From the NCBI GenBank assembly GCA_900552195.1, contig URYO01000013.1, positions 1 to 14,546 of the forward strand: DNA of 14,546 nucleotides, written 5' to 3'. The notes under the pieces are model-generated. The model saw nothing but the letters and a program-made list of their open reading frames with translations. It did no database searches and was not told the DNA's origin. Below, piece by piece: positions 1 to 7,684 of this stretch (positions are counted from its first letter, which is position 1; each line of letters starts with the position of its first letter). The position numbers were made by a program, and so were the translations under genes. Source of the stretch: an uncultured Sutterella sp. (GTDB lineage Bacteria > Pseudomonadota > Gammaproteobacteria > Burkholderiales > Burkholderiaceae_F).

Positions 1-21
1 ACTTAAACAAGGAGAAGACAA

Positions 22-1501
22 ATGTCCAAATTATCCCGCAGAAGCTTTTTAGGCGGAGCCGCCACAAGCGCAGCCGGCTTCCTTACCTCTGTCGCCTTGC
101 CTTCTGCCGCTCATGCGTCCGATGAAACTCCACAGAAAGGGGATCAAACAGCAGATCTTTTGGTCATAGGCGCTGGAGGTGCCGGATTAGCTACTGCCGT
201 TTCAGCAGCTCAGCACGGTGTCAAGAACATTATTATTTTGGAAAAGATGCCGTTTGTGGGCGGCAACACCTCTATTTCCGGCGGTGGTTTCAACTCTGTC
301 CATCCGGTCAGACAAGGCCGCCAAAAGATTAAAGACAGTCCGGAGCTTCATGCAGAGCAAACTCTGGCAGGCGGCGACTTCCGAGCTTATCCTGAGCTTG
401 TCAAAACCATGACTTACAACTCCTACGATGCCATCCAGTGGCTGGAAGGCATGGGGATGAAGTTCAAAGATGACGTTTATCAAATTTACGGCGGACTTTA
501 TCCTCGCTGCCACGCTCCCTTCGGATCTTTAGGCAGTGACTACATTAAAGTTCTCAAACCTCAGTGTGATAAAGAAGGCGTTCAGATCTTCACTAACTCC
601 AGGGTGGTTCGCTTATTCAGAGAAAATCAGCTTTCCGGAAAAGTGCTCGGCGCGGAATATGTTGATAAGGACGGAAATCACAAGACCGTTAAAGCCAACA
701 AGGCAGTGGTAGTCACTACAGGCGGTTTCGGCGCCAATCCTCAGATGCGTGCGAAGTATGATCCGCGAATGCTGAACTTAACGACAACAAACCTTCCTTG
801 TTCCACAGGCGACTTAATTCCGCTTATGGAAGACATCGGTGCAGACTTGGTTGGAATGGACTTTATTCAATGCAACCCGGGATGCCCTCCGGGAAGAAAG
901 CAGAGAATCATTCTTCATCTCTACGCAAAGAACTTCATCATGGTCGGTCCGGACGCTAAGAGATTTATTCGTGAAGATGAAAGACGCGACAATATCCGTG
1001 ATGCTGTCCTTAGCCTTCCAAAACAGACTGCTTATGCCATTGTCGATTCCAAAGGTTTTGCCGATCTCAATCCCGGTCACCAAGAAATGGCTAGAAAGGG
1101 CTTAGAAACCGGAGATGCATGGACCGCAAACACTATCGAAGAGCTTGCAGAAAAGATGGGACTTGATCCGAAAGCACTGAAAGCGACCATCGACGAATTC
1201 AATGCAGGTGTTGATGCCAAGCACGATAAATTGGGCAAAGCTCCGCGTAATCTGACCAAGATTGAAAAAGCCCCCCTTCTGGGCCGGTTACTCGGGAATG
1301 AGCGTCCACCATACCATGGGCGGCGTTATTATCAATCCTAAGAATCAGGTTATCGACAGAAACGGCAAACCGATCGACGGACTGTATGCAGTCGGCGAAG
1401 TTACCGGCGGGATCCACGGGACCAATCGTCTTGGCGGAAACGCTATCTGCGACATCTTTACTTTCGGCAGACTTTGCGGAATACAAGTTTCCAAACTCTA
1501 A
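22..1501 (+). pseudogene. Tat-exported FAD-dependent fumarate-reductase-like flavoprotein (flavocytochrome c family), frameshifted
   Basis: The frame from 22 starts after a good ribosome binding site (AAGGAGA, 9-15) with a twin-arginine signal (SRRSFLGG, residues 5-12; likely cleavage after AHA, residue 32). The FAD dinucleotide motif GAGGAG is at residues 50-55. This frame ends early at 1341. The expected C-terminus (SVHHTMGGV, then GTNRLGGNA) continues in the next frame to 1501. Removing one C from the six-C run at 1271-1276 restores a 492-residue protein, the usual length for the flavin part of soluble fumarate reductases. No CxxCH haem motif is present, so electrons would come from a separate cytochrome. 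Family role: reduction of a fumarate-like unsaturated substrate in the periplasm. The arginine of ERRD matches the family's proton-donor arginine, but the fumarate-binding histidine position reads CNPG, so the substrate is unknown. As written, the 439-residue product lacks two catalytic motifs. A sequencing indel is an equally good explanation. Confidence 0.85.
1271..1276 (+). other. Six-C homopolymer at the frameshift point
   Basis: The run of six C lies exactly where the reading frame changes. Five C would give the family sequence Lys-Ala-Pro-Phe-Trp without interruption. It may be a true mutation, a slippage-prone tract or a read error. Confidence 0.75.
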
Positions 1502-1522
1502 TTAACTTTAATCCGTCGCAGC

Positions 1523-1553
1523 GAGAGGCCAAACAATTAGCCTCTTTTCTTTT
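1523..1553 (+). terminator. Intrinsic terminator after the flavoprotein gene
   Basis: Inverted repeat AGAGGC (1524-1529) and GCCTCT (1540-1545), loop about 10 nt, followed by a T-rich tail (TTTCTTTT). It lies 22 nt after the stop at 1501. That the terminator sits behind the longer frame supports the view that the gene originally ended at 1501. The remaining gap up to 1745 holds a TATAAT at 1571-1576 without a clear -35 and a small inverted repeat at 1700-1721 (CGCCTT/AAGGCG); I see no gene in it. Confidence 0.7.
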
Positions 1554-1745
1554 AAAAATCAATGAATTCATATAATTAGGGACGGGCAGAACAATGTTTT
1601 TCGAAAGCGAGTAATCAACTTTTAAGGTAAAAACCGAGCTTTTATGCGCATTTCGCTAAAATGAAATTCAGATTTAATTTGTAAATGCAGTGTTTCCTGC
1701 GCCTTTGTTTAATCGAAGGCGTTAGCCGCAAAGGACTTTTAGTAG

Positions 1746-2474
1746 ATGATCAGGATCGAGAACGTCAGTAAATGGTACGGAGATTTCCAGGTTCTTAAAA
1801 ACTGCTCCACCTCCGTCAAAAAAGGCGAGGTAGTCGTCATCTGCGGACCCTCGGGCTCAGGTAAGTCCACGCTCATCAAAACCGTCAACGGTTTAGAGGA
1901 CTATCAGGAAGGCACTATCTACGTAAACAACATCAATATCGGAGACCCCCACACGAACCTTCCGAAGCTGAGAGCACACGTGGGGATGGTTTTTCAGCAC
2001 TTTGAGCTCTTTCCTCACCTCACCATCCGCGACAATTTGACGCTTGCCCAAATGAAGGTCCTCAAGCGTTCTCGCGATCAAGCAAACAAAAGAGGCATGG
2101 AGCTCTTAGACCGCGTGGGTTTGATTAAACAAGCCGATAAGTTTCCGCCTCAGCTTTCGGGCGGACAGCAGCAGCGTGTAGCCATCGCCCGCGCCCTTGC
2201 GATGGACCCGATATGCATGCTCTTTGACGAACCGACTTCCGCGCTTGACCCGGAAATGATCAACGAAGTGCTCGATGTCATGATTAATCTGGCCAAGGAC
2301 GGCATGACCATGATGGTCGTCACTCATGAAATGGGCTTTGCCCGAAAGGTGGCCGACCGCGTCGTGTTTATGGACGCCGGAGAGATCGTGGAAGAAGCTC
2401 CGAAGGAAGAGTTTTTCTCTACGCCGCGCAGTGAAAGAGCTCAGCGCTTCCTCGCAAAAATTCTGCAGCACTAA
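1746..2474 (+). CDS. gltL: Polar amino-acid ABC transporter ATP-binding protein, GltL/GlnQ type
   Basis: 242 residues, the normal length for this ATPase class. Walker [10 protein letters not shown] is at 34-42, the Q-loop glutamine at 84, the signature LSGGQ at 137-141, Walker B ending in D161-E162, the D-loop SALD at 165-168 and the switch histidine at 194. The start ([12 protein letters not shown]) and stretches such as [10 protein letters not shown] closely resemble E. coli GltL, the ATPase of the glutamate/aspartate importer; GlnQ and other polar amino-acid ATPases are close relatives, so the exact substrate is inferred. It would act on the inner face of the cytoplasmic membrane with a permease pair and a periplasmic binding protein. 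None of these is adjacent: upstream is the broken flavoprotein, downstream is kdsD. AAGGA at 1731-1735 lies 10 nt before the ATG. It appears to be transcribed alone. Confidence 0.9.
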   Translation: MIRIENVSKWYGDFQVLKNCSTSVKKGEVVVICGPSGSGKSTLIKTVNGLEDYQEGTIYVNNINIGDPHTNLPKLRAHVGMVFQHFELFPHLTIRDNLTLAQMKVLKRSRDQANKRGMELLDRVGLIKQADKFPPQLSGGQQQRVAIARALAMDPICMLFDEPTSALDPEMINEVLDVMINLAKDGMTMMVVTHEMGFARKVADRVVFMDAGEIVEEAPKEEFFSTPRSERAQRFLAKILQH

Positions 2475-2504
2475 CCTTCTTCTTTTTGTTGCCGAGCGTA
2501 AGAC

Positions 2505-2531
2505 GACAGGCAGATTCAAACTCCTGTCTCT
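2505..2531 (+). terminator. Possible weak terminator after gltL
   Basis: Inverted repeat GACAGG (2505-2510) and CCTGTC (2523-2528), extendable by AGA/TCT across a one-base bulge. It lacks a proper T-tract (what follows is TATAATGTTTT), so it may be a poor terminator or simply a hairpin. Confidence 0.3.
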
Positions 2532-2536
2532 ATAAT
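2531..2536 (+). promoter_or_regulatory. Candidate -10 element for the kdsD operon
   Basis: A perfect TATAAT in the gltL-kdsD gap. I see no convincing -35 at 16-18 bp upstream (the region reads CAGGCAGA), so this is only a candidate. If used, the leader would be about 110 nt and would include the hairpin at 2618-2642. Confidence 0.3.
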
Positions 2537-2617
2537 GTTTTGCACGAAAACCGCAGGCTTCTTGTATCTCAAAAACAACCCAATTTACCGCCCTGCGCGA
2601 CCACGATTAACGATTGA

Positions 2618-2642
2618 AAGAGGAAGCGAAACGCTTTCTCTT
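2618..2642 (+). promoter_or_regulatory. Leader hairpin abutting the kdsD ribosome binding site
   Basis: Arms 2618-2628 and 2632-2642 pair over 11 positions (one G-T wobble) around an AAA loop. GGAG at 2644-2647, the likely kdsD ribosome binding site, begins two bases later and the ATG is at 2654. There is no T-tract, so it is not a terminator. It could modulate translation or mRNA stability, or be a palindromic protein site. Function is inferred. Confidence 0.55.
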
Positions 2643-2653
2643 CGGAGAGAGGA

Positions 2654-3637
2654 ATGAAACCTGAGATTTCTGAAAAAGGAATTTTAAACTTAGGACGTCA
2701 CGTCCTTCTTGAAGAAGCAAAGGAACTCGAGACTATCGCGGGAAGGCTTGATGAAAATTTTGTCAAAGCCGTCACCTTGATTCTCAACTGCAAGGGACGC
2801 GTTGTCGTCAGCGGCGTCGGCAAGAGCGGGCACATTGCACGCAAGATCGCAGCAACGCTCGCTTCCACCGGATCTCCGGCATTCTTCGTTCATGCGGCAG
2901 AAGCAGCTCACGGCGATCTGGGCATGATCACCAAAGACGATGTCGTCATTGCGATTTCTTACTCCGGCACCACATCCGAGCTGCTGACTATCATCCCGAC
3001 TGTCATTCGTGAGGGTGCCCCTGTTATTTCCATCACGGGTTCCGATGACAACACGCTTGCAAAAGAAGCAACCGTCAATCTCAACGTGCATGTTTCCCGC
3101 GAAGCCTGTCCTCTGAACTTAGCACCCACCTCCTCCACAACTGCAACCCTTGCCATGGGGGACGCACTTGCCGTTGCCTGTTTAGATGCGAAGGGATTCG
3201 GACCGGAAGATTTCGCACGTTCTCATCCGGGAGGCGCGCTCGGACGGCGCCTCCTTACTCATGTCAGAGACGTTATGCGCAGCGGAGAAGCTACGCCGGT
3301 TGTCCGAATCGATGCCACGGTGCTGGACGCCGTGAAAGAAATCACCAAGAAGAAAATCGGTATGACTGCCATCGTTGATGAAACCGATAAAGTCAAGGGT
3401 ATCTTCACCGAAGGCGATTTAAGACGCCTGATCGAACGCGTCGGCGACATTCGTCCGCTGAAGATTCGCGATGTGATGACTCCGAATCCGACAACGATTC
3501 AGCCGCAGGCGTTGGCTGCCGAAGCCGCTAAAATCCTCAACAGCACGTTAAGAAACCAGCTGTTGGTTGTAGACGACAATGATCGACTGATCGGTGCGCT
3601 CCACATCCATGACCTTATGACCGCAAAGGTAATCTGA
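2654..3637 (+). CDS. kdsD: D-arabinose 5-phosphate isomerase (SIS plus two CBS domains)
   Basis: Interconverts D-ribulose 5-phosphate and D-arabinose 5-phosphate in the cytoplasm, the first step of Kdo synthesis for the LPS inner core. The 327 residues match the family length (E. coli KdsD 328). The SIS domain spans about 35-190: SGVGKSGH at 53-60 carries the expected active-site lysine (K57), followed by HAAEAAHGDLGM, SYSGTTSE and LAPTSSTTA. SHPGGALGRRLL supplies the conserved histidine. Two CBS domains follow, from DVMRSGE and DVMTPNP to the end. The start is backed by GGAG at 2644-2647. It opens a packed run with kdsC and lptC, and its TGA shares one base with the kdsC ATG, suggesting translational coupling. 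A hairpin lies directly upstream of the ribosome binding site. Confidence 0.96.
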   Translation: MKPEISEKGILNLGRHVLLEEAKELETIAGRLDENFVKAVTLILNCKGRVVVSGVGKSGHIARKIAATLASTGSPAFFVHAAEAAHGDLGMITKDDVVIAISYSGTTSELLTIIPTVIREGAPVISITGSDDNTLAKEATVNLNVHVSREACPLNLAPTSSTTATLAMGDALAVACLDAKGFGPEDFARSHPGGALGRRLLTHVRDVMRSGEATPVVRIDATVLDAVKEITKKKIGMTAIVDETDKVKGIFTEGDLRRLIERVGDIRPLKIRDVMTPNPTTIQPQALAAEAAKILNSTLRNQLLVVDDNDRLIGALHIHDLMTAKVI

Positions 3638-4167
3638 TGAAAGCAGAAGCAATTGCAAAAAAAATTAAGCTTGTTTGTCTGGATGTTGACGGAGTACTGA
3701 CGGACGGCTCCATCATCATTTCCGGACAAGGCGAGCTCTTTAAGCAGTTCTACGTCAGAGACGGTCTCGGAATTAAGTTCCTGCAGGACTGCGGAATTCA
3801 GGTTGCTATCTGCACCGGCCGACAGTCCGACATCGTCATCGAGCGCGCAAAGGAACTCGGCATCACGCTTTTAATGCAGGGGCAGAAGGACAAACGTGAG
3901 GGGCTGGCTGAGATCTGCCGACAGGCAGGCGTTTCGCCGGAGGAAACCGCTTACATGGGCGACGATATCCCTGACTTATGTCTCTTTCCTCTGGTAGCAC
4001 TGCCTTGCGCGCCTTCGGATGCTTCTGTGCTGGCTTTAAAGAAGGCCCGCTGGGTCTCGCGTTTCCCCGGCGGACACGGTGCGGTAAGAGAGCTTGCAGA
4101 ATTCATTCTGAAGTCTCAGGGACTCTTTGAGCAAGCCGTTATGAAACGTTTTAACACTGAGCTGTAA
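3637..4167 (+). CDS. kdsC: 3-deoxy-D-manno-octulosonate 8-phosphate phosphatase
   Basis: HAD-superfamily phosphatase that removes phosphate from Kdo 8-phosphate to give Kdo. 176 residues, the compact cap-less C0 type expected for KdsC. Motif I is LDVDGVLTDG with nucleophile D16 and acid/base D18; motif II is the threonine of CTGR; motif III is the lysine in the QKDKREGL region; motif IV is GDDIPDL, which binds magnesium. The GRFPGGHGAVRE-like C-terminal loop (here SRFPGGHGAVRE) is also typical. The ATG overlaps the kdsD stop by one base, and lptC starts three bases after the TAA, so the three genes are very likely one transcript. KdsD and KdsC act two steps apart in the same pathway; KdsA is not in the window. 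Confidence 0.96.
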   Translation: MKAEAIAKKIKLVCLDVDGVLTDGSIIISGQGELFKQFYVRDGLGIKFLQDCGIQVAICTGRQSDIVIERAKELGITLLMQGQKDKREGLAEICRQAGVSPEETAYMGDDIPDLCLFPLVALPCAPSDASVLALKKARWVSRFPGGHGAVRELAEFILKSQGLFEQAVMKRFNTEL

Positions 4168-4170
4168 GCT

Positions 4171-4758
4171 ATGCGCGACCGACTGACCTCCCTGATCGCT
4201 ATCGCCCTTTTGGTGACGCTCTGCGCCATGAGTTACTGGTATTCAGTCAAGGCGGAGCTGGAAAACGTAACGCATCTTTCCGATCTGAACTCGCCCGATT
4301 TTATTGCCAGGGACATCACGATCACTCAGTTTGACGATGACGGAATAGCAAAAGCAAAGGTCTTTGCCAAGGAAGTCGAGCACTATTCAGATGGCCACGC
4401 CAACGCAAAGTTCCCCGAATACGCCTCCTTAAATCCGAATGAGCCTCAGATCACCGCAAAATCCGATCGCGCCACAATGATGGACGGAGGTGCCGTGATT
4501 CATTTTTACGACAACGTGGACATTCGTCAGGCCGCCTCTAAAGAGGCTCCCGCAAGCCGCCTTCTGACTTCGCAGCTCGATGCCTATCCTGACACGGACA
4601 CTTATAAGTCCGACAAACCTGTCGCACTGACCCGCGGAGAAGATACTTCCCTCGGCGTCGGAATGGATTACGACAATGTCGACCGCACTTTCAAGCTGCG
4701 CTCCAGGGTTCAGACCGTCATCCAGCCCAAAACCGTAAAAGAAGTCGAGCGTAAGTAA
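4171..4758 (+). CDS. lptC: LPS export system bitopic protein LptC
   Basis: LptC sits in the inner membrane beside LptB2FG and passes LPS to periplasmic LptA. The 195-residue product has one N-terminal membrane segment (about residues 6-24, LTSLIAIALLVTLCAMSYW) and a periplasmic part of LptC/OstA beta-jellyroll character (IARDITITQFDDDG, then repeated short strand patterns such as DRATMMDGGAVIHFYDNVDI). The length matches the family (about 190). There is no strong Shine-Dalgarno before the ATG, and the kdsC stop is only three bases away, so coupled translation is likely. A terminator-like hairpin follows, so lptC may be the last gene of the kdsD unit although lptA is next. Assignment rests on the membrane anchor, the periplasmic pattern and the kdsC-lptA context. 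Confidence 0.92.
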   Translation: MRDRLTSLIAIALLVTLCAMSYWYSVKAELENVTHLSDLNSPDFIARDITITQFDDDGIAKAKVFAKEVEHYSDGHANAKFPEYASLNPNEPQITAKSDRATMMDGGAVIHFYDNVDIRQAASKEAPASRLLTSQLDAYPDTDTYKSDKPVALTRGEDTSLGVGMDYDNVDRTFKLRSRVQTVIQPKTVKEVERK

Positions 4759-4774
4759 CACTGGATCTATGCTC

Positions 4775-4798
4775 GAGCCCTCCTTCGGGCCGGTTTTT
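4775..4798 (+). terminator. Terminator-like hairpin between lptC and lptA
   Basis: GCCC (4777-4780) pairs with GGGC (4787-4790) around a six-base loop; with the A at 4776 bulged, the stem can add one or two pairs. TTTTT follows at 4794-4798. The short stem makes it a modest terminator, perhaps partial read-through. Confidence 0.5.
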
Positions 4799-4863
4799 GA
4801 GTTTCTGAAATCTCGTTTCGCGGCTGTTTTACTCTCGGCTTTCGCTAGACCTCCCGAGTAAGA

Positions 4864-4869
4864 TAGAAT
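4864..4869 (+). promoter_or_regulatory. Candidate -10 element for lptA
   Basis: TAGAAT (five of six matches to TATAAT), with a weak -35 TTCGCT at 4841-4846 and a 17-bp spacer. It lies 40 bases before the lptA ATG and after the hairpin at 4775-4798. E. coli also has a promoter just upstream of lptA, but I see no sigma-E type sequence here. Confidence 0.3.
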
Positions 4870-4908
4870 GTCCTAACTGCTTAACCTTTCGTCATTGATT
4901 ACACAAAA

Positions 4909-5502
4909 ATGAAGCTTCTGCCGATCTGGTTCTTTTGCGCACTCGGGTTGCTTTCCGTCGGTGCGGTACACGCTGAAACAGCCGACTCCGAACAGCCAAT
5001 TCAAATCTTTTCCGATAAATTTGACGGCGACGATGTCAAGCAAGTCGCAATTTATACCGGGGATGTGGCAGTTCACCAAGGAACATTAGAAATCCGCGGC
5101 AACAAGCTTGTACTCACAGTTGATCCGCAAGGTTATCGACATGCAGTGATGACGCCTCTGAAAGGAAAACTAGTCACCTTCAAACAGCGTCGTGATCAAA
5201 AAACACCCGGCGTCGAGGAGTGGATGCACGGCAAAGGTGACGAACTCACTTACGACGAAAAACGCAACGTTCTGATTTTGACGCATCGTGCCGAAGTTGC
5301 ACGCAGCGAAAACGGTGTGCTCAAAGACGAAAGCAAAGGCGACAAAATTACTTATAACCTGACGAATTCAACGGCAATTATTGACGGCAACAAAGCAAAA
5401 GGCCCTTCCGGCCGCGTTTCTACCGTCATTGCACCTCGCGATTCCAACATGGACGCCGGCAAGCCGCTTGAACTTCAGGGAAGCAGGAGAGTCTCTCCAT
5501 GA
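4909..5502 (+). CDS. lptA: LPS transport periplasmic protein LptA
   Basis: Periplasmic bridge that carries LPS from LptC to the outer-membrane LptD/E complex. The 197 residues begin with a Sec signal peptide (MKLLP, hydrophobic core about 6-19, cleavage after VHA at residue 22) and continue as an OstA/LptA domain: [35 protein letters not shown] and [16 protein letters not shown] are the usual strand-turn repeats. The start has no clear Shine-Dalgarno, but no other start fits the signal peptide. The gene ends in an ATGA overlap with lptB (ATG 5499-5501, TGA 5500-5502), so translation is coupled. The 150-bp gap upstream has a terminator-like hairpin and a candidate promoter, so lptA probably heads its own unit or is boosted there. 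Confidence 0.94.
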   Translation: MKLLPIWFFCALGLLSVGAVHAETADSEQPIQIFSDKFDGDDVKQVAIYTGDVAVHQGTLEIRGNKLVLTVDPQGYRHAVMTPLKGKLVTFKQRRDQKTPGVEEWMHGKGDELTYDEKRNVLILTHRAEVARSENGVLKDESKGDKITYNLTNSTAIIDGNKAKGPSGRVSTVIAPRDSNMDAGKPLELQGSRRVSP

Positions 5503-6272
5503 CAGACGGAGTAAACCTGCAGAAACACCAAACCAATGTGCTTGAGGTCAAAAACCTCAAGAAAATTTACGGCCCGAGAACCGTGGTCAAAGATGTCTCT
5601 TTGTCCATCAAAAGCGGTGAAGTCGTCGGTCTTTTAGGCCCGAACGGCGCAGGGAAAACCACAACGTTCTATATGATCGTGGGACTCGTGGCGGCAAACG
5701 GAGGTCAGATTCTCCTCAACGGCGAGTCGATTCAGCACCTTCCCATCTACAAACGCGCCCGCATCGGTATTACCTACCTTCCTCAGGAAAACAGTGTTTT
5801 CAGAACGCTGACTGTGGAAGAAAACATCCAAGCCATTCTTGAGCTGCAGACCAATGAAGACGGCAGTCCGTTCACCAAGAAGCAGATCAAGGAAGAACTT
5901 GAAAAGCTATTGAACGAGCTTCAAATCACCGGTATTCGCAAGAACCTGGCGCCGACGGTTTCCGGCGGGGAACGCCGTCGCACTGAAATCGCTCGTGCCC
6001 TGGCCGCCCGTCCTCGTTTTATTTTGCTCGACGAACCGTTTGCCGGTGTCGACCCGATTGCTGTGATTGAAATTCAGCGCATCGTGCATTTCCTGAAGGA
6101 AAGAGGCATCGGTGTTTTGATCACCGACCATAATGTTCGCGAAACCTTGGGTATTTGCGACCACGCTTATATCATCAGCAACGGCAGCGTCCTTGCCCAG
6201 GGCAAGCCGGAAGCCATCGTTGAAAATCCTCAGGTCCGCAACGCTTATTTAGGCGATAACTTCACAATGTAG
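5499..6272 (+). CDS. lptB: LPS export ABC transporter ATP-binding protein LptB
   Basis: Cytoplasmic ATPase of the LptB2FG LPS extractor. Walker [10 protein letters not shown] is at 47-55, the Q-loop glutamine at 96 (YLPQENSVF, characteristic of LptB), the signature SGGER at 155-159, Walker B ends D178-E179 followed by PFAGVDP, and the switch histidine is H211 in [10 protein letters not shown]. The C-terminal AYLGDNF also matches LptB. At 257 residues it is somewhat longer than E. coli LptB (241), mostly through an N-terminal extension of about 13 residues. AGGAG at 5485-5489, nine bases before the ATG, supports this start. It overlaps lptA by four bases and is eight bases from rpoN. LptF and LptG are not in the window. 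Confidence 0.97.
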   Translation: MTDGVNLQKHQTNVLEVKNLKKIYGPRTVVKDVSLSIKSGEVVGLLGPNGAGKTTTFYMIVGLVAANGGQILLNGESIQHLPIYKRARIGITYLPQENSVFRTLTVEENIQAILELQTNEDGSPFTKKQIKEELEKLLNELQITGIRKNLAPTVSGGERRRTEIARALAARPRFILLDEPFAGVDPIAVIEIQRIVHFLKERGIGVLITDHNVRETLGICDHAYIISNGSVLAQGKPEAIVENPQVRNAYLGDNFTM

Positions 6273-6280
6273 GAGCTGCG

Positions 6281-7636
6281 ATGGCGGCATCGCTAAATCT
6301 GGTCCCGAGCCAGCACCTCACGCTTACACCGCAGATGCGGCAAACGCTCCAGGTGCTCCAGCTCTCCACCTTGGAACTGTCACAGAAGATCTGCGATGCC
6401 CTTGAGGACAATCCTCTTCTCGAAATTAGCGAATCCTCCGAGGAAACTTTTGAAAACAACGCCTCTGAAGGCGACCAGGAACTTTATTGGAATGCCGAAG
6501 GAGATGACCCGGAAGAATGGGAAACTCCGGCAGAAAAAACACTTTCCAGCCACCTCCTTGAACAGGCCGGCTGCTTGCCGCTCTCTGAAAAAGATTCCGG
6601 ACTTTTACGCTGGCTCATCGGCTGCCTCGACAATGACGGATTCCTTCCCGAAAGCTTAGAGGAAATCGCTCAAAGCGCACCTTTCCAAGAAGAAGCAGAC
6701 CCCGAGGATTGGCGCATTGCCCTCTCCCTCCTGCAAAGCTTCGATCCTCCCGGCATCGGGGCAAAAGATGTCAGCGATTCTTTACTGCTGCAGCTGAAGC
6801 ATTTGCTCAATCGCAAACTACTTGCCCCCGAGCTTGCAAAGCTGACTGAAGAAACGCTTCGGAATCATTTAACGCTTGTCGCAAAGCATCGCTATGACGA
6901 GTTAAAGAATAAACTCGGCTGCTCCTCTGAAGAAATCAAATCTGTCCTTGAAGTGATCGGTCGGCTAACACCCAGGCCTGCTGCAGAGTTTTCTGCCGAC
7001 AAAATAAACTTCGTCATTCCTGAAGTTGCTGTCACGAAGATTCAGGGACGCTGGACCGTACGGCTGATCAGCCGCTCAGGATCAAAAATTCGCCTGAATG
7101 ATAGCTACGCCCAAGCCGTTGTCCAAAGCAAAGACAAAGAGACGATGCAGCTTTGGAAAGGACGGCTGACAGAGGCCCGCGAGCTTCTGCACAGTATCGA
7201 GCAACGGGAGAAGACACTGCTGAAAGTGGCTCGGGCGATTCTGGCGCATCAGGAGGCTTTTTTTGATAAAGGCCCTTCAGCCCTGCGTCCTTTGGTGCTC
7301 CGCCAAATTGCCGATGAAACCGAACTGCACGAATCTACGGTGTCTCGTGCATGCAGCGGCAAGTACCTTATCTGTCCGCTCGGGGTGTTTGAACTGAAAT
7401 ATTTCTTCAGCTCTTCCGTAGGACCTTCGGACAGCGGCGAGGCAGCCTCTGCTGCCGCTGTTAAGGCCGCGCTGAAACGCCTTGTCGACCAAGAGTCAAA
7501 GGCCAAACCACTTTCCGATGCAAAAATTGCGTCTGCTCTTGAACAGCAGGGTTTTAGCGTGGCACGCCGAACAGTAGCCAAATATCGTGAAGCCCTCGGG
7601 ATTGCCCCCGCCTCCGAACGAAAAAATCTCGACTAA
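6281..7636 (+). CDS. rpoN: RNA polymerase sigma-54 factor
   Basis: Directs RNA polymerase to -24/-12 promoters that need AAA+ activators. 451 residues, slightly short for the family (E. coli 477). Region I (about 1-50) has the typical LTPQMRQTLQVLQLSTLEL and DNPLLE. Region II (about 50-95) is strongly acidic. A core-binding domain follows, then the helix-turn-helix area LHESTVSRACSGKY (about 345-358) and the RpoN box ARRTVAKYRE at 428-437, which reads the -24 element. AGGAG at 6271-6275 overlaps the lptB stop and fits the ATG at 6281. The position after lptB is conserved in many proteobacteria. The usual next gene, hpf, is missing: ptsN follows after 48 bases. Confidence 0.97.
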   Translation: MAASLNLVPSQHLTLTPQMRQTLQVLQLSTLELSQKICDALEDNPLLEISESSEETFENNASEGDQELYWNAEGDDPEEWETPAEKTLSSHLLEQAGCLPLSEKDSGLLRWLIGCLDNDGFLPESLEEIAQSAPFQEEADPEDWRIALSLLQSFDPPGIGAKDVSDSLLLQLKHLLNRKLLAPELAKLTEETLRNHLTLVAKHRYDELKNKLGCSSEEIKSVLEVIGRLTPRPAAEFSADKINFVIPEVAVTKIQGRWTVRLISRSGSKIRLNDSYAQAVVQSKDKETMQLWKGRLTEARELLHSIEQREKTLLKVARAILAHQEAFFDKGPSALRPLVLRQIADETELHESTVSRACSGKYLICPLGVFELKYFFSSSVGPSDSGEAASAAAVKAALKRLVDQESKAKPLSDAKIASALEQQGFSVARRTVAKYREALGIAPASERKNLD

Positions 7637-7684
7637 TGCCGATGTGCTTTAGAATGGAAGGCTGTCAAAAGCTATGTCAATCTT

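Noticed and set aside
1644..1664. Tiny frame (ATG CGC ATT TCG CTA AAA TGA) in the leader of gltL as a possible leader peptide
   Set aside because: Six codons, poor ribosome binding site spacing and no linked attenuator structure.
2528..2546. Sigma-54 promoter suggested by TTGCA upstream of kdsD
   Set aside because: No GG element at the required distance upstream of the TTGCA.
4801..4815. Sigma-E type -10 (TCTGA) upstream of lptA
   Set aside because: No GGAACTT-like -35 at the right distance; only the short -10 matches.
4834..4858. CTCGG/CCGAG inverted repeat upstream of lptA as an operator
   Set aside because: Five-base arms with a 15-base spacer are easily found by chance.
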